Shown here one piece after another: positions 1-6,340 of a DNA stretch of 16,250 nt. Both the position numbers and the translations under genes were made by a program. The DNA is from Gammaproteobacteria bacterium (lineage in GTDB: Bacteria > Pseudomonadota > Gammaproteobacteria > Xanthomonadales > Xanthomonadaceae), in NCBI GenBank assembly GCA_030431185.1, contig JAUIJO010000041.1:1-16250 (forward strand), given 5' to 3'. How positions within the stretch are numbered: the stretch's first letter is position 1; every line of letters begins with the position of its first letter. The notes under the pieces are model-generated. The model was not told where the DNA came from. It saw only the letters and a list, made by a program, of their open reading frames with translations, and searched no databases.

Positions 1-75
1 CGCGCCGCTCCGTCTTCACGAAGTGCATCCGGCGAAGGTTGGACACTCGGGGTCCATCCGCCGAGGACACCCGCA

Positions 76-294
76 ATGAGTGGACGCACGTCCCGACCCG
101 ACAGCGACGCCGCAGCCGGAGACGCCGAGGCCGCGCGTGTCGGTACGTCCACGCTCGACCATCCGCACAGCTCGGGCGATCGCAATACGCGCGAGCGCGA
201 AGACGCGTGGCCCCGTTACGAAGGCGGCACGCAGCGCGATGCCGATCCGGCCGGCGCTACCAGCGACGAAGACGAGGACGGGGTGCCGGACTGA
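76..294 (+). CDS. Small acidic hypothetical protein
   Basis: A 72-residue protein of no family I recognise. It is hydrophilic, rich in Asp, Glu, Arg and Gly, ends in an acidic DEDEDGVPD tail, and has no signal peptide or membrane segment, so it is probably cytosolic and perhaps partly disordered. A purine-rich GAGGAC (63-68) sits about 7 bases before the ATG. Third codon positions are mostly G or C, as in real genes of this window. Its TGA (292-294) shares one base with the ATG of the next gene (TGATG), a typical translational coupling. That coupling is the best evidence that both are real and work together. Function unknown. Confidence 0.55.
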   Translation: MSGRTSRPDSDAAAGDAEAARVGTSTLDHPHSSGDRNTREREDAWPRYEGGTQRDADPAGATSDEDEDGVPD

Positions 295-563
295 TGGACC
301 TGCCGGAAGTCGCCCGCGATTTCGACGCGCTGGTAGGCCGTTGCGACGCGGTGGCGCGGAAATTGCCGCAGATGCGCGTCGAGTTCGCGGAACCATCGAC
401 CTTCCAGGCGGCGTTTGCGGCGATCGCCTCGGCGTTGCTGGCCAATGCCGAGAAAATCCAGGACGCCCCGGAGGACCCGGTGGCCTATGTGCGCGGCCGG
501 CTGGATGCGATGCTCGTGGAGCCGAAGGAGCCGAAGGAGCCGGCGCCCGGAGCACGGGATTGA
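294..563 (+). CDS. Small hypothetical protein, coupled to the preceding gene
   Basis: An 89-residue protein of unknown function. The body (about residues 1-75) reads as amphipathic helices with no cysteine pair, membrane segment or export signal. The C-terminus carries an EPKEPKEP stretch encoded by a 9-base tandem repeat (519-542), followed by APGARD. The start at 294 overlaps the upstream stop by one base, and a GAGGACGGGG stretch about 10 bases upstream can serve as ribosome binding site. Codon use is strongly GC3 and fits a real gene. An in-frame extension back to 39 exists but would run through the upstream gene, so I prefer 294. Downstream lie 188 bases without a gene before the phospholipase D-family gene. 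Confidence 0.6.
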   Translation: MDLPEVARDFDALVGRCDAVARKLPQMRVEFAEPSTFQAAFAAIASALLANAEKIQDAPEDPVAYVRGRLDAMLVEPKEPKEPAPGARD

Positions 564-673
564 AGCAGGCGGGCAATGTCGGGCGGCTTCACTGCATGGG
601 ACCGGGTCGCCCGGACGATCGGTCCGCGTGAACGCCCGGGCGGGGAGGCAGCATGGAGTGCGGGCGTTTCGAA

Positions 674-691
674 GCCAGGCACCTGCCTGGC
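674..691 (+). other. Short inverted repeat in the leader of the cardiolipin synthase-like gene
   Basis: GCCAGGC and GCCTGGC flank a 4-base loop (ACCT) and could form a 7-bp hairpin in the region between the small gene pair and the phospholipase D-family gene. No T-run follows it, so it is not a convincing intrinsic terminator. It could be leader structure or chance in GC-rich DNA. The rest of 564-751 shows no convincing promoter or gene. Confidence 0.25.
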
Positions 692-751
692 GCATGGGGC
701 CCCAGGCCACGATTTCATGATTCGCAAGCGGCGACAGGGGCGCCCATCCAT

Positions 752-2038
752 ATGAGCCGACGGAAGAAGATACTGGGCTGGACGGTACTGGCCACGGTGG
801 TGCTGACGGTGGTGGCGGTGGTGGTTTGGATGAACTTGGCCACGCCGGAGAAGGCGCTCGAACGCCGGGTCGCCCATCACTACGCGGTATCGGACCCGGA
901 GTTCCAGCGCGAGATGTCGGTGCTGCTCGGGCCCTCCATCCTGCCGGGCAACCGGGTGACGGCGCTCAACAACGGCGAGGAGATATTCCCGGCGATGCTG
1001 GAGGCCATCACGTCCGCGCAGCGCACGATCACCTTCGAGACCTACATCTACTGGTCCGGCGAAGTCGGTACCCTCTTCGCCGATGCCTTGTCGGAGCGCG
1101 CGAAGGCCGGCGTCGAGGTGCGCATGATGATCGACTGGGTCGGCAGCGCGAAGATGGACGGCCGCCTGATCGAGCGGATGGAGGCGGCCGGCGTGCAGGT
1201 CGTTCGCTACCGCCCCCTCAAGTGGTACAACCTGGGCCGCATGAACAACCGGACCCACCGCAAGCTGCTGGTGGTGGATGGCAGGACGGGCTTCACCGGT
1301 GGCGTCGGCATCGCCGATCCCTGGGAGGGCGATGCGCAGGACGCCGAGCACTGGCGCGACATGCATTTCCGCATCGAAGGGCCCGCCGTCGCGCAGATGC
1401 AGGCGGCCTTCAACGACAACTGGATCAAGAGCACGGGCGTCGTGCTCAATGGGGAGGAGTACTTCCCCGAACTGGAGCCGGTCGGCGACCAGCCGGCGCA
1501 CGTGTTCGTCGCCTCGCCCGCGGGCGGCAGCGAAAGCATGCACCTGATGTACCTCATGTCCATCGCCGCCGCCGAGAAGAGCATCGACCTGGCCGCCTCG
1601 TACTTCGTGCCCGATCCGCTGGCGATACAGGCGCTCGTCGCCGCGCGCAAGCGTGGCGTGCGCGTGCGCGTGATCGTGCCGGGCAAGCACATCGATTCGG
1701 ATATCGTCCGCCTGGCGTCGAAAGCGCACTGGGGCGAGCTGCTGATGGCCGGCGTGGAGATCCACGAATACGAGCCGACCATGTTCCACAACAAGATGCT
1801 GATCGTGGACCGCAGCCTGGTCTCGGTGGGCTCCACCAACTTCGACCTGCGCTCGTTCCGCCTCAACGACGAAGCCAGCCTCAACGTCTACGACCCCGAG
1901 TTCGCCACGGCGATGACGGCGATCTTCGAGCATGACCTCCAGTCCACGCACGAGTACGACTTCGAGAAGTGGGCCACGCGACCGTGGCGCGAGAAGATGA
2001 TGGAAACGGTGGTGCTGCCGTTCAAGTCGCAGCTGTAG
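752..2038 (+). CDS. Cardiolipin synthase-like phospholipase D family protein
   Basis: A 428-residue phospholipase D superfamily enzyme. The family's cardiolipin synthases join phosphatidylglycerol with a second phospholipid at the inner membrane. One N-terminal membrane segment (about residues 8-26) is followed by two PLD domains, each with an intact HxKx4D motif: H169-K171-D176 and H346-K348-D353. The length is slightly below E. coli ClsA, and there is a single N-terminal anchor, more like ClsB/YbhO-type or generic bacterial cardiolipin synthases. I chose ATG 752 because the membrane anchor follows at once and the preceding in-frame codons lack the GC3 bias. However, an in-frame ATG at 653 has a better ribosome binding site (GGGGAGG, 4-5 bases away) and would add 33 residues. 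The 3' end overlaps the convergent histidine kinase gene by 17 bases. Substrate specificity cannot be told from sequence. Confidence 0.88.
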   Translation: MSRRKKILGWTVLATVVLTVVAVVVWMNLATPEKALERRVAHHYAVSDPEFQREMSVLLGPSILPGNRVTALNNGEEIFPAMLEAITSAQRTITFETYIYWSGEVGTLFADALSERAKAGVEVRMMIDWVGSAKMDGRLIERMEAAGVQVVRYRPLKWYNLGRMNNRTHRKLLVVDGRTGFTGGVGIADPWEGDAQDAEHWRDMHFRIEGPAVAQMQAAFNDNWIKSTGVVLNGEEYFPELEPVGDQPAHVFVASPAGGSESMHLMYLMSIAAAEKSIDLAASYFVPDPLAIQALVAARKRGVRVRVIVPGKHIDSDIVRLASKAHWGELLMAGVEIHEYEPTMFHNKMLIVDRSLVSVGSTNFDLRSFRLNDEASLNVYDPEFATAMTAIFEHDLQSTHEYDFEKWATRPWREKMMETVVLPFKSQL

Positions 2039-3431
2039 GCGCCGCCGCGACCGGGATGCGGACGGTCACGCGCAGCCCGGAAAGCGTGGGGCTCTCGTCC
2101 AGCAGGATCGAGCCCCCATGCAGTTCCACGGAGCGGCGGACGATCGACAGGCCCAGCCCGCTGCCCTCGACGCCGCTGCCGAGCTCCCGGTGGAAGCGCT
2201 CGAAGACGCGCTCGCGCGCGCCGGGCGGGATGCCGGGGCCGTCGTCCTCCACCCGCAGGCAGGCGTCGCCTTCCGCCACCGACAGGCTTGCACGCACCTT
2301 GCCCCCGGGCGATGCATAGCGGACCGCGTTGTCGAGCAGGTTGCGCACGAGGGCGGACAGCGCCACCGCATCGCCCTGCACCTGGACGTGGGCGCTGTCG
2401 ATCGCCAGGTCGATGCCGCGAGCGTTCGCCAGCGGGCCATGGTCGATGGCCTGTGCCTCCAGGATGCCATCGAGGGCCACCGTCCCCCTCGTGCCGGCAT
2501 CCATGCCGGGCTCCAGCCGGCTGAGCGACAGCATCTGGCCGACGAGCCGGTGCAGCCTGTCGGCGCTGGCCTGCACGCGCGACTGCGACTCCGCCCGCTC
2601 GGCGTCGTCGCGCGCGCCGGCAAGGTTGTCGGCATGCACCTTCAGCGCGGATATCGGCGTGCGCAGCTCGTGCGCCGCATCCGCGGTGAAACGCCGCTCG
2701 CGCTCGAGCGCGGTGCGCAGTCGCGAGATGAGGCCATTGACCGCGACGACGACGCCATTGATCTCCGCCGGGACGCGCTCGAGCTGCAGCGGCGAGAGGT
2801 TGGCGGCCTCGCGATGCTCGATCTGGCTCGAGACCCGCGACAGCACCTGGCAGGCCCAGGTGACGATCAACCAGATCACCACGGCGAGGATGGGGAGGGC
2901 GACCAGCAGCGGTACGAGGGTGCCGAAGGCGATGTCCTCGGCGATTTCCTCGCGGATGTCCGAGCGCTCCCCCGCCTGGTACCAGCGCCCGCCCGACGAC
3001 ATCGCGGTGAAGGTCCGCCAGTCGCGGCCGTCGATCTCGACGTCGTCGTAGCCCGCGCGCAGCGGCGCCAGTGCATCCACGGGCCCACTGTCGGAACGCA
3101 GGAGCAGGGTGCCGTTGGCATCGCGCACCTGGAAGGCCAGCTTGGTCTCGTAGGCGTGCCCGCCGGGGAACGCGAGTGCCTCGCCGACGCCGTTGGCCTC
3201 GCCGTGCCAGACATCCACGACGACCGGGTCCGACGGGCCGTGTTCGCCGAGCTCGCTCAGCGGTTCGTCCACCAGGCTCATCAGCACGCGGGACGAATGG
3301 GCCAGCTTGGCATCGAACATCTCGCCGGCCTCCTGCAGGCCGGCGCGGTAGCTGAAGGCGCCGGCGATCGCCATGACGACCGACACCGTGCCGAGCAGCC
3401 AGACGAGCATGACGCGACGGATGCTGTTCAT
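2022..3431 (-). CDS. Sensor histidine kinase of OmpR-type two-component system (QseC/PmrB-like)
   Basis: A 469-residue inner-membrane sensor kinase. Membrane segments at about residues 8-27 and 171-192 bracket a periplasmic domain of about 140 residues. A HAMP-like linker follows, then the dimerisation helix with the phospho-accepting H254 (AAHELRTPI). The ATP-binding domain has the N box (NLLDNAVRY, N364/N368), G1 (DDGPGIP, about 396-402), F box (FERFHR) and G2 (GSGLGLSI). All catalytic motifs are intact. Its ATG overlaps the stop of the response regulator by 4 bases (ATGA), so the two are translated together as a cognate pair. The periplasmic domain and its edges contain three ExxE motifs (34-37, 60-63, 162-165), which recall but do not prove metal sensing as in PmrB. 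It is the last gene of the seven-gene unit and overlaps the convergent phospholipase D gene by 17 bases. The signal is unknown. Confidence 0.93.
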   Translation of the reverse strand: MNSIRRVMLVWLLGTVSVVMAIAGAFSYRAGLQEAGEMFDAKLAHSSRVLMSLVDEPLSELGEHGPSDPVVVDVWHGEANGVGEALAFPGGHAYETKLAFQVRDANGTLLLRSDSGPVDALAPLRAGYDDVEIDGRDWRTFTAMSSGGRWYQAGERSDIREEIAEDIAFGTLVPLLVALPILAVVIWLIVTWACQVLSRVSSQIEHREAANLSPLQLERVPAEINGVVVAVNGLISRLRTALERERRFTADAAHELRTPISALKVHADNLAGARDDAERAESQSRVQASADRLHRLVGQMLSLSRLEPGMDAGTRGTVALDGILEAQAIDHGPLANARGIDLAIDSAHVQVQGDAVALSALVRNLLDNAVRYASPGGKVRASLSVAEGDACLRVEDDGPGIPPGARERVFERFHRELGSGVEGSGLGLSIVRRSVELHGGSILLDESPTLSGLRVTVRIPVAAAPTAAT

Positions 3432-4108
3432 GCCTCGCCCGCCATGGCGGCTTTCTCGTCGAGCACGTAGCCCACGCCCCGCACGGTGCGGATCAGCGCC
3501 GCCGGCAACTTGCGGCGCAGGTGGTGCACGTGCACGTCGACGGCGTTGCTGGCGATGTCCTCGTCCCAGCCGTACAGGCGTTGCTGGGCAGACTCGCGCG
3601 GCAGGATGCGGCCCGGCGATTCCATCAACAGGCGCAGCAGGGCGAACTCACGCCGGGGCAGGTCGACTTCCCGCCCGCACCAGCGGACCGAGAGCGTCGC
3701 CGGGTCCAGGACCAGTTCGCCACAGGCGAGGCTGGGTTGCGCCTGGCCGCCGCTGCGCCTGAGCAGGGCGCGTACCCGTGCCAGCAGCTCGGCGGTGTCG
3801 AAGGGCTTGCCGAGGTAGTCGTCGGCGCCCACGTCCAGGCCCAGGGTCCGGTCGCTCGCGCGCTCGCGCGCGCTCAGCACCAGGATCGGCACGTCCAGGC
3901 CCGCGCGCCGCGCGCCGCGGATCACCTCGATGCCGTCGAGGTGCGGCAAGCCCAGGTCCAGCAGGACCAGGTCGATGCCGCCGTCGCGGATGGCGGCCAT
4001 CGCCGCGCGACCGTCGCGCATCCAGTCGACGCTGTACGCCGCGCGGCGCAGCGCGGTGCGGATACCTTCGCCCAGCGAAGGGTCGTCCTCGACCAGTAGG
4101 ATTCGCAT
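3428..4108 (-). CDS. OmpR/PhoB-family response regulator (QseB/PmrA-like)
   Basis: A 226-residue DNA-binding response regulator. The receiver domain (1-118) has the acidic pocket (E7, D8, D9), phospho-acceptor D51 (LLDLGLP), switch S79 and conserved K101 (GKPF). The winged-helix output domain (about 128-217) contains the recognition-helix region NAVDVHVHHLRRKL and the wing motif IRTVRGVGYVL, the signature of the OmpR/PhoB class. Such proteins bind pairs of hexamers at 11-base spacing as dimers. Exactly such repeats lie in front of this operon at 8498-8536, so autoregulation is likely. No good Shine-Dalgarno precedes the ATG, but the LLVEDD strand must start here. It lies 21 bases after the TPR gene and overlaps the kinase by 4 bases. 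Assignment to QseB/PmrA rather than another OmpR subgroup is by general resemblance. Confidence 0.94.
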   Translation of the reverse strand: MRILLVEDDPSLGEGIRTALRRAAYSVDWMRDGRAAMAAIRDGGIDLVLLDLGLPHLDGIEVIRGARRAGLDVPILVLSARERASDRTLGLDVGADDYLGKPFDTAELLARVRALLRRSGGQAQPSLACGELVLDPATLSVRWCGREVDLPRREFALLRLLMESPGRILPRESAQQRLYGWDEDIASNAVDVHVHHLRRKLPAALIRTVRGVGYVLDEKAAMAGEA

Positions 4109-4129
4109 CGGGCGAGTGTGTGGCGGGCG

Positions 4130-4816
4130 TCAGCCGCTGGCAAGTTTCGCGCGGACCTCCGCCAGCATTGCCTCGGCCTCCGCGCGACGGCCCTGGTCGG
4201 CGCGCTCCCGTCCGGGACGGGCGGGTGCCGCGAGTGCCTTGCGCAGGGCCTGCTCGGCGCCGCGGTAGTCGCCCTGGGCGCGCAGGAAGTCGCCGTAGAA
4301 GTAGTTGGCGTCGATGCCGTCGGGATCGACCTCGAGGCCCTTCAGGAGCATCGCGCGGGCCTTGTCGTCGTCGCCGAAGCCGATCGGCCAGCCCGGCACC
4401 TGGTAGTAGAGCGAACCCAGGCTGGTGTAGGCCGAGCCTTCCAGGGCCTTCGGATCCAGGGCGATGGCCGCCTCGAAGTCCTTGCGTGCCTGCTTGACCA
4501 GTCCCAGGGCGCCGATGCCGCCGCGTTCGCCCGCCAGGCTGGAGAGCACGATGCCTTCCCAGATCAGTGCGTCGGCGGCTTGCGCATGGGCGCCCTGGAC
4601 CTGTCCGGCACGCTTGGAGAGCGCTTCGAGCGCGTCTTCCCGCGATGCCTTGGGGGTGGCGTACATGGCCTGGTCCCAGCCTTGCTGGATGGCGGCCACG
4701 TCGGGATCCAGGTGGGCCTGGGCGGATGCCGCGAAGGCGGTGGCGAGCAGCGCGGCGGGAAGCAGGGCGGCGAGCAGCCGCGTGCGGCGGGTTTCAGCGC
4801 GTGGTGACGGGGTCAT
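4130..4816 (-). CDS. Exported TPR-repeat protein (TatT-like, TRAP transporter T-component family)
   Basis: A 228-residue protein with a cleavable-looking signal peptide: arginines at 6-13, hydrophobic 14-30, probable cleavage after SAQA near residue 34. It should act in the periplasm. The mature part is helical with TPR-like repeats (about 105-122 and 150-195). Its stretch PGWPIGFGDDDKA...GIDANYFYGDFL (about 141-178) resembles the TatT/TRAP T-component family; no TRAP transporter genes are visible here. The last 35 residues are a charged helix. A strong GGAGGAG ribosome binding site lies inside the end of the preceding dehydrogenase gene, with which it overlaps by 23 bases; the regulator starts 21 bases later. 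Position between the enzymes and the two-component system suggests a periplasmic partner of the kinase or a binding/scaffold protein for the pathway product; that is inference. Confidence 0.75.
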   Translation of the reverse strand: MTPSPRAETRRTRLLAALLPAALLATAFAASAQAHLDPDVAAIQQGWDQAMYATPKASREDALEALSKRAGQVQGAHAQAADALIWEGIVLSSLAGERGGIGALGLVKQARKDFEAAIALDPKALEGSAYTSLGSLYYQVPGWPIGFGDDDKARAMLLKGLEVDPDGIDANYFYGDFLRAQGDYRGAEQALRKALAAPARPGRERADQGRRAEAEAMLAEVRAKLASG

Positions 4817-5645
4817 GTCGGGTCTCCTCCGGGAGCGTCGAGGGATGGGAACGTTGCGGGTGTGCGTGGCGCATCACGACGGGCAACTGGCCGCGAAGGC
4901 TGCGGTCGACCAGCGCCGGCAGCAGGCCGTTCAGGCGGGCGAACAGCTTCTCCGGCCAGCCGAGCTGGCGACGGCGGGTACCGCGTTCGATGTCGAGCCG
5001 GATCTGCCGCGCCACCTCGGACGGATCATCCGCGGCGACCTTCAGCTCGCGGTTGAGCGCCTCGACGGCGGGGGAATTGAACGGCGTGCGCGTCGCGCGC
5101 GGGGACAGGTACTGGAAACGCACCGGGCCGCCGGCGTGCTCGCGTGCCAGGGCTTCGACCAGGCCGCGCAGGCCGAACTTGGTCGCGCTGTAGGCGGCGA
5201 ACCCGGGGAAGGCGAGGCTGCCGAAGGTGGAGCCGATGGCCACCACCGCGCCCTGCCCATCGCGGCCGAGCATCGGCAGCAAGGCGTGCACCAGGTGCAT
5301 CGGCGCGAGCAGGTTGGCGCGGACCAGCGACTCGAACGCGTCGGCATCCTGAGCGGCGAACGCGCCGAACGCGGCCTGCGCATGGGCGATCACCAGTACC
5401 GACGGCGGGCGGGGCAGGGCCTGCAGCCGCGAGAGCAGGGCGTCGCGGCCCTGCGGCTGCGATACGTCGGCCACCACCTGCACGACCGAGCCGATCGTAT
5501 GGCGTTCGGCGAGGGCGCGCAGGCGCCCGCCGCTGCGCCCCACCGCCACCACGCAGGCACCGGCTTCGACCAGTTCGCGGGTGAGCGCTTCGCCGATGCC
5601 GCCACTGGCGCCGGTCAGCACGACGACGCGGCCGGCCAGGTCCAT
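4794..5645 (-). CDS. Short-chain dehydrogenase/reductase (SDR)
   Basis: A 283-residue classical-type SDR, probably an NAD(P)H-dependent reductase or dehydrogenase acting on a carbonyl/alcohol. The Rossmann motif TGASGGIG is at 11-18 and the catalytic set is N111, S139, Y152 and K156 (YSATK). The usual NNAG loop is degenerate, reading IAHAQA at about 86-91. The R37 region (VAVGRS) suggests a preference for NADP(H), since a basic residue follows the second strand. The C-terminal 25-30 residues are a polar tail whose DNA overlaps the signal peptide region of the TPR gene by 23 bases. The ATG shares one base with the stop of the oxidase gene (TGATG), so translation is coupled. In this operon it plausibly reduces or oxidises an acyl-derived intermediate. 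The substrate is not readable from sequence. Confidence 0.9.
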   Translation of the reverse strand: MDLAGRVVVLTGASGGIGEALTRELVEAGACVVAVGRSGGRLRALAERHTIGSVVQVVADVSQPQGRDALLSRLQALPRPPSVLVIAHAQAAFGAFAAQDADAFESLVRANLLAPMHLVHALLPMLGRDGQGAVVAIGSTFGSLAFPGFAAYSATKFGLRGLVEALAREHAGGPVRFQYLSPRATRTPFNSPAVEALNRELKVAADDPSEVARQIRLDIERGTRRRQLGWPEKLFARLNGLLPALVDRSLRGQLPVVMRHAHPQRSHPSTLPEETRHDPVTTR

Positions 5646-6319
5646 CACGCCGCCTCCCGGAAGACCGCCGGCGACTGGCGCAGGTCGCGGAAGATGTTGG
5701 CGTACAGGGGATAGAAGCGGCGTGCCGCATGCACGACGGCGGCCTGGTCGCCGGGATCGTCCAGCCGGTCCATGAGGTTCTCGAAGAAGCCCACGTGCTC
5801 CACGTCCAGGTCGCCGTGGGAGCGCAGGTAGCTGAAGGCGTTGCGCGGGAGGTCCAGGCTGGTCTCGATGGTCTCGGCCGCCCGGGTCGCCAACGCCACG
5901 CTGGTGCCCTCCAGGACCAGGACCATGCCGAAGAAGCCGACGGGGTTGCCGCGGGCGATGGTGTCGTAGGCGTAGGCCACCATCATCTCGGTCGCGAGCG
6001 CGGGTTCGCCCGCCGATACCGCCGCGCGATCCCCGCCGCAGGCTTCGATGTCGTCGAGCACCCACTCCTGGTGGCCCATCTCTTCCTCGATGTATTCGCC
6101 CACCGCGGTGCGGAGCCACTCCAGGCGCGCCGGCAGGCGCGCCCCGCAGGCCATCAGCAACGGCACGGTATGCCGGACGTGGTGGTAGGCCTGGGTCAGG
6201 AAGGCCAGGTAGTCGCGTCGCTGGATGCGGCCGGCGAGGGCCTCCTGGATGATCGGCACGGTGAGCAGGGCCTCGCGTTCGCGCGCGGTGGCTTCGAGCA
6301 GGCGTGAGTGGAAGTTCAT
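5645..6319 (-). CDS. Haem-oxygenase-like iron-dependent oxidase (HDO/TenA-like superfamily)
   Basis: A 224-residue all-helical protein of the TenA/haem-oxygenase-like fold. It has metal-ligand candidates in the order seen in the HDO diiron oxidases (CADD, SznF, UndA relatives): a Glu cluster E75/E78-80, H83, E137 (LVLEGTS), then H168, D172 and H175. The H-x3-D-x2-H pattern on the last helix is the hallmark of that group. Thiamin-salvage TenA proteins lack this set and carry a catalytic cysteine. It should use O2 on an acid, amine or acyl substrate, for example decarboxylation, desaturation or N-oxygenation. I chose ATG 6319 because GGAG lies 5 bases upstream; a GTG at 6325 is inside that ribosome binding site. 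It starts 21 bases after the ligase gene and its stop shares one base with the SDR start. The exact reaction is unknown. Confidence 0.82.
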   Translation of the reverse strand: MNFHSRLLEATAREREALLTVPIIQEALAGRIQRRDYLAFLTQAYHHVRHTVPLLMACGARLPARLEWLRTAVGEYIEEEMGHQEWVLDDIEACGGDRAAVSAGEPALATEMMVAYAYDTIARGNPVGFFGMVLVLEGTSVALATRAAETIETSLDLPRNAFSYLRSHGDLDVEHVGFFENLMDRLDDPGDQAAVVHAARRFYPLYANIFRDLRQSPAVFREAA

Positions 6320-6340
6320 GGGCACTCCATGGGGGTGGGT

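Noticed and set aside
485..1951. Long open frame (488 codons) antisense to the phospholipase D-family gene
   Set aside because: Compositional shadow: lacks any recognisable domain, while the opposite strand encodes two intact HKD motifs.
5645..6319. Oxidase gene as thiaminase II (TenA) for thiamin salvage
   Set aside because: No thi genes nearby, and the H-x3-D-x2-H metal pattern points to the HDO group instead.
6316..6330. Four-codon frame ATG GAG TGC CCA TGA overlapping the oxidase start
   Set aside because: Its GGAG is better explained as the ribosome binding site of ATG 6319.
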